The translations under genes were made by a program, and so were the position numbers. DNA of 11,064 bases, from NCBI GenBank assembly GCA_945897695.1, contig CAMDGW010000064.1, positions 1 to 11,064 on the forward strand, in the 5' to 3' direction. Numbering within the stretch: position 1 is the first letter of the stretch; each line of letters opens with the position of its first letter. Below are positions 1 through 6,952 of this stretch, in pieces. The notes below the pieces were generated by a model. That model saw only the letters and a program-made list of their open reading frames with translations, did no database searches and was not told the DNA's origin. This DNA is from Pseudobacteriovorax antillogorgiicola (GTDB lineage Bacteria > Bdellovibrionota_B > Oligoflexia > Oligoflexales > RGVZ01).

Positions 1-2244
1 AAAGTTGATGCTGGGGAATGTTTTGGAACATTTGCTGCTACGGGGGAATACGGTTATTGGGATGCCTCAAAAATTCGAGCCGCGTGGGCAGAGTTTGATA
101 GTCAAAACTTGGCTTTGACCATTAGTGCTGGTGAATTTGCCAGCGCCGATGGAGATGTTGATTATGATTCACACGGAGAAGGTGTGGCGACGGTTATGGC
201 AGGCCATGATGTTGGCGGCCAAACCGGCCAGGCTTTTGATGGTCTTGCGCCTGGAGCAAAGGTTGTCTCATACGATTTAAGTGAGTCAGGTGTGGACGGT
301 GTCGAGGGGCTATATACTGCCGGGACGTTTTTGCGTGGTTATGAGTGGCTTGGTCAACATGGCGCAGAAGTTATTAACACAAGCTACAGCTTCTTCTTTT
401 ACTCCGCAGAGACGCAGATCTTCTTCAATAAAGCTGTTGCTGCATTGATCGCAAAATATCATTTCGTAATGTCTTTTTCTGCAGGCAATAATGGCCCAGG
501 TCTTGGTAGTTTTAATCGAGGCTTGATGTATCCTGAATCGAGCCTGGTGGCTGGTGCATTTGTCAGCAAAAAACTTGATGAATATGTACACGGTGTGACC
601 GGACTTCCTGAGGAAGGACGTGTTGTTTTTTATTCAAGTCGTGGTCCTGCTCCGGATGGCGGACGTGCTCCGACTGTTATTTCACCGCTGGCATCACTGA
701 CGCATTCGACCGTGGGTGAGGGGTATCAGGCGTTTAATGGAACAAGTAGTGCTAGTCCTGCCCTTGCCGGTTTGGCGACGGTGTTGGTTTCTGCCATTAA
801 ACAAGATGGGCTTGCCGTGGACCCCCTTGCATTGACACATGCAGTTCGTGCCAGCGGAAGACGGCTTCCAGGGGTGCCATTTATCGATCAAGGATATGGC
901 TTGCCCGATGTTTCTCAGGCATTCGCCGTGTACAAATCAATTCTAAAAAGCGAACGCTTTCCATTCGTTGCCACAAAAGTTCAAACTGGATCTGGCATTT
1001 TTGTAAAGGCATCACAGCTTTCTGGTGACTTTGAAGTTGCAGTTGAATTTACCGGAAAAACATCTCCTGTTCAGGACTTGGCAGTGATTAATCGTCTGCT
1101 TATTCCGACCACTCTTCAATCAAATGTTTCTTGGTTGCGTCATCCTTCTCAAGGATGGATTTCCGTCGGCAAATCGACGGCGTATGTCGCATTTAAGCGA
1201 GAGGACGTCTTTGCTGCACTCGATAAATCGGGGTCAGGTGAATTGACTGCGGAGTTATCGATCAAAAATACTGCAACGGAGCAGTTAATCACAACTGTTC
1301 CCGTGACAATTGTTGATGATCGGACCTTGGTTAGCCCTAGAGTCGCCAATATCACCCTTGGTGCTGAGGAAGGTAAGAGGTGGCATATTGGAATTGACGC
1401 CTCGACAGAGGCGGTAGAGCTGTCTGTTGATGGAATGAATCTAGACGGGGCCATTGCTGCCATGAGCTATGATCCAAGCGGTGTTAAAGGTTCTCGCACT
1501 CCATTGAAAAACGGTCGAAAGTACATCATCGCCACCCCAGCGAAAGGCTGGAATCAGTTGTCATTTGTGCGCTGGGGCGGAACCGCTGTCGACGCCCAAG
1601 CCCGTGTGACGCTGCGCCCAATTCAGCTAGTTCTCGCGAATAAGGTGACTAGTGCGACGACCCCTGTTGCCGTCATTCGTAACGCTGGCGCGGAAGTCAG
1701 CGGTGTGGTTGCCGTATTTCCCTCTCGCGAATCATTATTCAGTGCAACAAAAATTGGTGGATTGGCAGATGTTCAGTCATGGGAATTGCCGTTGCCTAGA
1801 GTCGGATCTATTTGGAGTAAAGCAGGTCTTCGCTCCTACAGCAATGTAACTTATGCTGGATCTGAATGTGTTCAGTGGCTCCAGGCAAGTGATGGAAGTA
1901 TTGTGGCTTCTATTCCAACAGATGGAAGTATTTTTGATGTTACTGAAGATCATTTGAAAACTGCATCGACCATGCAGCTTCGTTGTTCAGCATTTGAGGC
2001 TGGTGCCAATCCTGGTGCGAAACTCCAAGTGGAATGGAATGTGGACGTCAAACTCTTCGCAAGGCGCGAAGATAAGAAGTCCTGGCCTGCATTGGCAACG
2101 CTAGTCCCGGCCCGTTTTGCAAACGGTATGACGCCAATACCTCTACCCCCCGCAACCCTTGGTGCTGGTGTTGAGTTGTTCTATCGTGCAAGTGTAGATG
2201 GTGGAGAAGTAGCGTTGGGTGCGGTCACCCTTTTGACGCCTTAA
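1..2244 (+). CDS. Tripeptidyl-peptidase II-like subtilase (peptidase S8), 5' end missing
   Basis: Serine peptidase of the subtilisin fold, open from the first base; 747 residues are visible. By window codon, the catalytic His is 58 (HGEGVATVMAG), the oxyanion Asn is 163 (SAGNNGPG) and the nucleophile Ser is 249 (NGTSSASPA). The catalytic Asp must lie upstream of the window. Several stretches follow the order seen in tripeptidyl-peptidase II: APGAKVVS, INTSYS, SAGNNGPGL, SSRGPAPDGG, FNGTSSASP, then GIFVK and a SNVSWLRHPS block in the beta-rich part after the catalytic domain. TPPII has a long insertion between Asp and His, so the 57 codons before His probably belong to it. Codons from about 310 to 747 are beta-rich and lack a recognisable anchor or sorting domain. 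TPPII enzymes are known for removing N-terminal tripeptides; substrate and location here are unknown. An ATG-like TTG at 109 is internal, not the start. An ordinary subtilase with beta domains is the alternative call. Confidence 0.8.
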   Translation, partial: KVDAGECFGTFAATGEYGYWDASKIRAAWAEFDSQNLALTISAGEFASADGDVDYDSHGEGVATVMAGHDVGGQTGQAFDGLAPGAKVVSYDLSESGVDGVEGLYTAGTFLRGYEWLGQHGAEVINTSYSFFFYSAETQIFFNKAVAALIAKYHFVMSFSAGNNGPGLGSFNRGLMYPESSLVAGAFVSKKLDEYVHGVTGLPEEGRVVFYSSRGPAPDGGRAPTVISPLASLTHSTVGEGYQAFNGTSSASPALAGLATVLVSAIKQDGLAVDPLALTHAVRASGRRLPGVPFIDQGYGLPDVSQAFAVYKSILKSERFPFVATKVQTGSGIFVKASQLSGDFEVAVEFTGKTSPVQDLAVINRLLIPTTLQSNVSWLRHPSQGWISVGKSTAYVAFKREDVFAALDKSGSGELTAELSIKNTATEQLITTVPVTIVDDRTLVSPRVANITLGAEEGKRWHIGIDASTEAVELSVDGMNLDGAIAAMSYDPSGVKGSRTPLKNGRKYIIATPAKGWNQLSFVRWGGTAVDAQARVTLRPIQLVLANKVTSATTPVAVIRNAGAEVSGVVAVFPSRESLFSATKIGGLADVQSWELPLPRVGSIWSKAGLRSYSNVTYAGSECVQWLQASDGSIVASIPTDGSIFDVTEDHLKTASTMQLRCSAFEAGANPGAKLQVEWNVDVKLFARREDKKSWPALATLVPARFANGMTPIPLPPATLGAGVELFYRASVDGGEVALGAVTLLTP
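1891..1932 (+). repeat. Short direct repeat inside the subtilase gene
   Basis: The 12-mer GATGGAAGTATT occurs at 1891-1902 and again at 1921-1932, exactly 30 nt (10 codons) apart. It encodes DGSI twice in the C-terminal beta-rich region. This may be a small internal duplication of a beta-turn motif; chance is also possible. Confidence 0.4.
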
Positions 2245-2360
2245 CCTGCTGGATCGTCCTTTGATGATAGACTCCGCAAGGGTTCGTTAACAGAAACGTT
2301 GCACATCCAATCATTAGCCCCGGACGTTGGATCAATGAGTGATTTCCTGTAACATTTGGT

Positions 2361-2384
2361 CCCCTTGTTCGGGGTGTTTTGTCT
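2361..2384 (+). terminator. Weak candidate terminator after the subtilase gene
   Basis: CCCC and GGGG flank a six-base TTGTTC loop at 2361-2374, followed by a T-rich tract TGTTTTGTCTT. The stem is only four base pairs and the T tract is interrupted, so this would be a weak intrinsic terminator. It lies 116 bp after the stop codon of the upstream gene, in the right orientation for it. Confidence 0.35.
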
Positions 2385-2530
2385 TGGCCTTGCAGCAAAA
2401 AAACGTAAAAAGTTGGCCCAGATCTGCTTAGAAATTGAGCTGCCGCTGCGGTGCCGCCTCTTTTACCCTGTCACTGTCCGGTAAGTTGGGGAATTTGGTA
2501 TTGCGCACAATGCCGTAAGGAAGTATCTCC

Positions 2531-2566
2531 GAGGAGGAAGATCCGAAACAAATGGCGGTCAAGTAG
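2531..2566 (+). other. Strong SD-like stretch followed by a four-codon mini-ORF
   Basis: GAGGAGGAAG at 2531-2540 is the best Shine-Dalgarno-like sequence in this gap. The next ATG (2552) opens only MAVK before TAG (2564-2566), and another ATG at 2567 opens only two codons. It could be a translated leader ahead of the trypsin gene or a chance purine run. Spacing to ATG is 11-14 nt, longer than usual. Confidence 0.2.
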
Positions 2567-2611
2567 ATGGGTTAGACCCCATCGCCTGATGATTAAATGT
2601 CTCTTTATATG

Positions 2612-2618
2612 GGTGGAG
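2612..2618 (+). promoter_or_regulatory. Ribosome binding site deciding the trypsin start
   Basis: GGTGGAG lies 8 nt before the ATG at 2627. The earlier in-frame ATGs at 2597 and 2609 have no purine-rich sequence upstream. Starting at 2627 also places the hydrophobic signal segment right at the N terminus. Confidence 0.65.
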
Positions 2619-2626
2619 TGCTCGGA

Positions 2627-4375
2627 ATGATCAGGATGTTTGTGTTGGTATTCCTTTCCCTGTTTATTCATGGCTGCGGTCGTATCGATCCCTCCGATTT
2701 TAAGATCATAGGTGGTCAACCAGCAAAGGAACACACGCCTTGGTTGGTCCAGCTTTTAGATGACGCAACCAGCGGGCAGGGGTTTTGTGGCGGAACTTTA
2801 GTGGCGCCGCGGATCGTTATCACAGCAGCTCATTGTCTTGAACCTGAGTTTACAAAAAATTTGCACGTCGCACTTGGACTAGCTGATGGCATCAACCTTC
2901 ATGTCAATCATCCCGTCAAGGTTGAAGGGATCGTGGTTCACCACCAATATTCACCAAATGACGTAAAAGCCGACATCGCTATTCTTTATCTGGCCGACTA
3001 CAGCGGCGTTCAGTTTGAGCGCCCGGTTGCACCAATAGACTATGCAAGAGATGAGAAGCTACCCGAAAGCATCAATAAGACAGCGAAGGTCGTAGGTCTG
3101 GGCAATACCACATCAATTGGTCAGTTTTTTGATGGTGTTATCCGCGAGGTCGATCTTCCCTTAGTCGACATCAAAAAATGTAGGGATGCCTACAATGATG
3201 TCGGTGAAAAGCAAATCTGCGCCGGAAATATGGACCACGGCGGATCAGATAGCTGCCAGGGTGACAGTGGCGGCCCGATGCTGGCGAGGAATAAACAAGG
3301 CGTTCTTGAGCTGGTTGGAGTGGTAAGCTACGGAAACGGGTGTGCTCAGAAAAACGCTCCTGGTGTTTATACTCGAGTTGCATCTTACCTAGATTTCATT
3401 GAGAGCGCGGTGAGCGACCTTTCAAAGCCGCGCGAGAGTTCAAACCTCAGTGGTGAATTGGAACGATTGATTAAGACCCGATGCACGTCCCAACTGGGAT
3501 TTATTCCATTTGAACAAACATCAGATGAAAACAATAAGCGCCGGACTGTTTACGGAATGGACCCGAAAGCCTTAAAAATCTCAAAATCGGATAAAACTAT
3601 TTCGGGGTCAAAGGTTGATCAGTGCAACTTTGAGTCCGAGCGTTTAAAGGTCCAAGCTGATTGGATTTTGCTTGGATCTGGGCAGAAAACAGCAAACTCA
3701 AAAGTCGCAGTAGTGATCACAGTGAACGGCACGCAGCGTTACGTGTCGCAACCCCAAACACTTATTTATCATCAGGACAGCCTAATTTGTGCATCGTCAC
3801 TTGGGCCTGTATCGCTAGCCGATCAGCGTCAGTTTACTTATGTTCAATTCAAGGATGTCATCTACGGCCTTGGTGAGCCTGCGGACCAGCCTGACAACAA
3901 CCAAACAACCTGGGGATGTTCGATCGGTGATGCCTCCATTGAAGTTTTCGAGCTCGGCAGTGTCGGTACTGGAAGCCGGGAGTTGGCGGCAAGAATCCAC
4001 CACAGAAGCCTCGGCACCATCTCAGTGAAGCTACTTCGCCTGGATCAGGAATTATCCGTTATGGCGAGCTTTCTTTTCAATGAACCGACAAGAGGTTCGC
4101 TCCTGATTGAAAACTTGTCCAAAGAAGATTTATTCACTTGGCAGATGACATGTGGTCAGGCATTTAAATTGAAATTGCGGTCTGGTGGCTATCGGACAGC
4201 TGAGCCAATCACAAATGGCTCTGGTTATCGAGTTGTCATTGACGCGGCCCAGGATTCGGAGGGGACCATCCGTGGCGGGGAGTCATTGACTTTAGAGGTG
4301 GAACCCGCCTTCGACAGTGCGCTAGACAGCTGTCTTATCAATGACGCGATACCGGTCGAAGTAAGTCAACGCTGA
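2627..4375 (+). CDS. Trypsin-like serine protease lipoprotein (peptidase S1) with long C-terminal extension
   Basis: 582-residue secreted protease of the chymotrypsin fold. Residues 1-16 form a short hydrophobic signal ending at IHGC, so Cys17 is a probable lipidation site (the His at -2 is atypical). After Lys26 the mature N terminus IIGG (27-30) begins, as in trypsinogens. The triad is His69 (TAAHC), Asp116 (DIAIL) and Ser214 (GDSGGP). Asp208, six residues before Ser214, and the glycines in SYGNG and APGVY give a trypsin pocket, so cleavage after Arg or Lys is expected. Cys pairs 54/70, 185/198 and 210/239 match the three conserved trypsin disulfides. The protease domain ends near residue 265. 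Residues about 275-582 contain six cysteines and many predicted strands, and I recognise no family there. The start at 2627 is preferred over 2597 because of its SD. The gene is monocistronic by appearance, with a terminator just downstream. Confidence 0.9.
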   Translation: MIRMFVLVFLSLFIHGCGRIDPSDFKIIGGQPAKEHTPWLVQLLDDATSGQGFCGGTLVAPRIVITAAHCLEPEFTKNLHVALGLADGINLHVNHPVKVEGIVVHHQYSPNDVKADIAILYLADYSGVQFERPVAPIDYARDEKLPESINKTAKVVGLGNTTSIGQFFDGVIREVDLPLVDIKKCRDAYNDVGEKQICAGNMDHGGSDSCQGDSGGPMLARNKQGVLELVGVVSYGNGCAQKNAPGVYTRVASYLDFIESAVSDLSKPRESSNLSGELERLIKTRCTSQLGFIPFEQTSDENNKRRTVYGMDPKALKISKSDKTISGSKVDQCNFESERLKVQADWILLGSGQKTANSKVAVVITVNGTQRYVSQPQTLIYHQDSLICASSLGPVSLADQRQFTYVQFKDVIYGLGEPADQPDNNQTTWGCSIGDASIEVFELGSVGTGSRELAARIHHRSLGTISVKLLRLDQELSVMASFLFNEPTRGSLLIENLSKEDLFTWQMTCGQAFKLKLRSGGYRTAEPITNGSGYRVVIDAAQDSEGTIRGGESLTLEVEPAFDSALDSCLINDAIPVEVSQR

Positions 4376-4392
4376 AGGGTTTTGGAGCGCAG

Positions 4393-4428
4393 ATCTTCAG
4401 ACGCCACTGCATTGATGGAAGATTTTTT
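4393..4428 (+). terminator. Intrinsic terminator of the trypsin gene
   Basis: ATCTTC (4393-4398) pairs with GAAGAT (4418-4423), and six T residues run from 4423 to 4428. A short inner CAG/CTG pairing can tighten the 19-nt loop. The hairpin starts 18 bp after the trypsin stop. Read on the other strand it has no T run, so it appears to serve only the + strand gene of this convergent pair. Confidence 0.55.
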
Positions 4429-4431
4429 CAG

Positions 4432-5280
4432 CTATTCTTGAACGGCGTTTTCGCTGTGCTCAGACTCTTTATTCACTTGGTCTGAAATTTGATCTAAAGA
4501 TATTTTTGTGGATTGTGGAGCTGCGAGTACGTCACGACCATTTTCGCTGATGATTTTGAAAACTGCCAGGCGACCTTTAGCTTCGACCAACTCTAGTTTA
4601 GCGCCCAATTTAATCTCGTTTTGTTTAAGAAAAATTTTGTTCTCAGACTCGAGTAGTAGATGGCCGGTAATTTTGCCAAATGCAGGGAGTTTTGCTGTCA
4701 CTGCTAAGACATAACCGTCTTTGGATTCTAAAACCCGACCGTCAAAACCAAGGCTCTTTCGTATCCAATTTAAGTAATCATCGTCGGGGTCTTTAGGAGC
4801 TCTAACCAATCTTGAAAGTTTTTCCTCGCTTTTACCTGCTGACAATAGCTCCCAGTTAGACCTTGTGGTATCCAGAATAAAACCTGCAGAGAAACAACGG
4901 AGTAATTGTGGTCGTTTTTGAGTGCAGGAATTTCCAGAAGCTGTCTGATTTATCCCAACGACAAGAGCCAACTCTGCGTCTGAAGGTGAGTAGAGAACAG
5001 CCGAGTCTCTATTTGCAGCATCACCTACGTTGATTGGTTCAAATTTTTTTTCTGACATTTTTATGATAAGGATTTTCGGATTTATTTTGCCTCCAGAAGA
5101 CTTGTTATCCTGTTGCCAACGCTTGTACCAATCGTCAAGTTTCGGTGGTGGCAGTGCAGCTGGTTGCGTCTCCTCGAGCATGCTGACCGTCTCGTCTTGT
5201 TTTTTTTCGGAAACATCTGATTGAGAGTAACCTGCTGTTGCCTTCAGCGTTGTAAATATAATCAAAAATATTCTTACCAT
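4432..5280 (-). CDS. Secreted protein of unknown function, 282 aa
   Basis: I do not recognise this protein. Residues 1-20 look like a Sec signal peptide (MVRIFLIIF core, possible cleavage near ATAGYSQS), so it is probably periplasmic or exported. Residues 21-68 are polar and low in complexity, with a PPP run and several Gln/Lys/Glu. The central part (69-165) has Cys119 and Cys129, which could form a disulfide. The region from about 178 to 246 alternates short strands, beginning GRVLESKDGYVLAV and ending GAKLELVEAKGRLAVFKI. This is reminiscent of the small SH3-like repeats at the ends of some envelope proteins, but the resemblance is weak. The tail is acidic. Its ATG overlaps the stop of the upstream barrel-like gene by 7 nt (ATGGTAA), and GGAGGG sits 11 nt upstream inside that gene, so translation is probably coupled and the two products may act together. 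Confidence 0.85.
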   Translation of the reverse strand: MVRIFLIIFTTLKATAGYSQSDVSEKKQDETVSMLEETQPAALPPPKLDDWYKRWQQDNKSSGGKINPKILIIKMSEKKFEPINVGDAANRDSAVLYSPSDAELALVVGINQTASGNSCTQKRPQLLRCFSAGFILDTTRSNWELLSAGKSEEKLSRLVRAPKDPDDDYLNWIRKSLGFDGRVLESKDGYVLAVTAKLPAFGKITGHLLLESENKIFLKQNEIKLGAKLELVEAKGRLAVFKIISENGRDVLAAPQSTKISLDQISDQVNKESEHSENAVQE

Positions 5281-6830
5281 GTGATAGTTAACCCTCCACC
5301 GCCAAAGAAACTCCCGTACTTAACTTCAGTTGTTAGATCAGGATTTTTTGCTAATTCATCCACTGAGATAACTCTGGTATACTGATTGCTATCCATTGAA
5401 GCAAATATTAGACCTGCAACCTTTATCGACTTCCAATCAATCAACTCACGATACATGTCGAGTCCTCCTCGAAGAGAGGTGCTTTTGTATTCTTTATCAA
5501 TGGGCAAAACCCCAAGGCTATAGCTGCCGTACCCCCATAAACGTACCAGAAATTTGTTGGTCCGTTTTTCAAGGCCAATTTCAATACCAACCGTTGGTGC
5601 TCGCTGTAGGCGAAATTCATAGCCTTCGGTTGTTCCGGTTTCGGTTGGCGTACTCCTTAAAATAAGATTTGTGACGCCAATTTTAGGCGAAATGTCTATC
5701 CAGTTTATGACTTGATTGTCTAGACGAATACCGAGGCTATAGCCTAACTGCAGCCTAGACCACGAGAACTCATCGCTGTTTTCCTCTGTAGACGATCGTT
5801 GAGTTGGAATCATGTCGTAGTTCAGGCGTAGTCCAGAGAGGATGCCACCTCTGAACTCACCGAATAAACCGATTAAATTGCTTCTAGCAAGGACCCCTTG
5901 CCCTTTTGTCAGGGGAGCTCCATAGCGAACGCCCACATATGCCGATCTACCGATGTCGAGGAATTTGCTAAAAAAACTACCCATGCGAGAGCGTAAAAGA
6001 TCGTCAATTTTTTTTGCATTTATTTCTTTGTCGGCAATCTGATGCATGAAATAAATCGTTTTCCGATTGGCTAGTACCTTACCATCAAGTGGATTCATCT
6101 CTATATTTTTTATGGCTACCGATGTTTGGTTGGGTGGCTTGAATGAAAGCTCTCCAGATGCTACGAGCGTGGGTAACCATAGATCTGTAGAGCGTTTTAC
6201 GCCGTAGATTTGCACTGTTTGGGAAGCTGGCTGAATGGCCGACGCACCCTTTCCTCGGACGGAGATGGTTTTTCCGAGAACAATGCGAGAGCCGGTGATT
6301 GCTGTTCTGATGGGAAGACGATTTGTCAAATAAGCTGCAATAAGCTGCGCGAAGTCGTGTTTCTCCAGTAGTGGCTGGAGACTAATTTCGGTATCCAGCT
6401 CATAGAGAGCTTGAGTCATTGGCTTTTGATTTTTGGAGCGATAGAAAATTTCAAACTTTTTTCGGGAGTCTATGACCTCAATTCGTAGTTTCCAGCTCCA
6501 ACGAGTCGCCGGGTTTTCGTCTGCTTTAGCGCCTTGACTGTCTTGTTTCTGAGGGGGCTCGATGTTACAAGTTGCCCTTGCAAAGGGACCACTTGCCCAG
6601 AGGCCGCGGTTTTTGGTGAGATAGATAGAAAAAGTATTGCATGCTTGGATTAGGTTTTTTGATGCGTCATTTGGAGTCTTTGCTGCTGAGGAGTCGATAA
6701 TTTCGATCCAAAGATCGCGAGGTCCAAATCGATTGCTTGATGTGGGCGTGGCCTGTCCAGTCGCACTAGTTGAGATCAATAGTGCGGCAGTAAATACAGG
6801 TCCTAAAAATTTGCTAATAAGCCGTAAAAT
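5274..6830 (-). CDS. Exported protein with C-terminal outer-membrane beta-barrel-like region, ATT start
   Basis: 518 residues when started at ATT 6830. This start restores a full Sec signal peptide: Leu-Arg-Leu-Ile-Ser-Lys, a hydrophobic core around GPVFTAALLI, and a cleavage site near SATGQA (residue 27). The frame has a stop at 6872 and no ATG, GTG or CTG before the TTG at 6779, which would cut the signal peptide in half. Residues about 28-290 form a mixed domain with Cys64 and Cys88, possibly a disulfide. From about 297 to 518 the sequence alternates polar and hydrophobic/aromatic residues in strand-length runs (AYVGVRYGAPL, LQLGYSLGIRL, TVGIEIGLEKR, FLVRLWGYGSYSLGV) separated by polar turns. 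It ends GGGLTITW, an aromatic C-terminal residue as in many outer-membrane barrels. No specific family is recognised; transport, anchoring or receptor roles are all open. It shares a 7-nt overlap with the next gene. Confidence 0.8.
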   Translation of the reverse strand: MLRLISKFLGPVFTAALLISTSATGQATPTSSNRFGPRDLWIEIIDSSAAKTPNDASKNLIQACNTFSIYLTKNRGLWASGPFARATCNIEPPQKQDSQGAKADENPATRWSWKLRIEVIDSRKKFEIFYRSKNQKPMTQALYELDTEISLQPLLEKHDFAQLIAAYLTNRLPIRTAITGSRIVLGKTISVRGKGASAIQPASQTVQIYGVKRSTDLWLPTLVASGELSFKPPNQTSVAIKNIEMNPLDGKVLANRKTIYFMHQIADKEINAKKIDDLLRSRMGSFFSKFLDIGRSAYVGVRYGAPLTKGQGVLARSNLIGLFGEFRGGILSGLRLNYDMIPTQRSSTEENSDEFSWSRLQLGYSLGIRLDNQVINWIDISPKIGVTNLILRSTPTETGTTEGYEFRLQRAPTVGIEIGLEKRTNKFLVRLWGYGSYSLGVLPIDKEYKSTSLRGGLDMYRELIDWKSIKVAGLIFASMDSNQYTRVISVDELAKNPDLTTEVKYGSFFGGGGLTITW

Positions 6831-6838
6831 GCAAGTTT

Positions 6839-6842
6839 CTCC
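6839..6842 (-). promoter_or_regulatory. Ribosome binding site supporting the ATT start
   Basis: On the minus strand GGAG (within GGAGAAA) is followed by 8 nt and then ATT at 6830. The spacing is ideal for initiation at that codon and far too distant (about 59 nt) for the TTG at 6779. Confidence 0.55.
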
Positions 6843-6866
6843 AAATGTTTCTGTTAGATGATCGGC

Positions 6867-6895
6867 ATTTTAGTCACATTCTTGAGTTCTTAAAC
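6867..6895 (-). promoter_or_regulatory. Weak candidate promoter for the barrel-like gene pair
   Basis: Minus-strand TAAAAT (6872-6867) matches five of six positions of a sigma70 -10 box. Seventeen bases upstream the sequence is GTTTAA, a poor -35. A better -35-like TTGATC (6907-6902) is 29 nt away, which is too far. The predicted start of transcription would lie about 30 nt before the ATT codon, a sensible leader length. Confidence 0.25.
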
Positions 6896-6952
6896 CGACG
6901 GGATCAATAAATTAATTTGAACCGTGAGTCCTATTTTTCGGAATTGAGAATT

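Larger units (their letters stand above)
2245..2626. other. Gene-free region between the two proteases
   Basis: 382 bp with no convincing gene on either strand. It holds a weak terminator-like hairpin (2361-2384), a widely spaced inverted repeat ATCCAA/TTGGAT (2305-2310 and 2327-2332), a short GC-rich stretch near 2440-2460, and an SD-rich stretch followed by a four-codon ORF (2531-2566). I found no hexamer pair good enough to call a promoter for the trypsin gene, although one must lie here if that gene is transcribed independently. Confidence 0.6.

Noticed and set aside
2444..2464. GC-rich stretch followed by TCTTTT as a terminator
   Set aside because: Possible stems are three to four pairs with poor loops, so no stable hairpin is supported.
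2597..2626. Ten extra N-terminal residues on the trypsin
   Set aside because: No SD before 2597 or 2609; the 2627 ATG has GGTGGAG at 8 nt and gives a compact signal peptide.
2471..2734. 87-codon minus-strand frame across the trypsin start
   Set aside because: No recognisable protein features; it overlaps the signal peptide coding region and is most likely chance.
5274..6779. TTG start for the barrel-like gene
   Set aside because: It truncates a clear signal peptide and has no SD; the upstream ATT has both.
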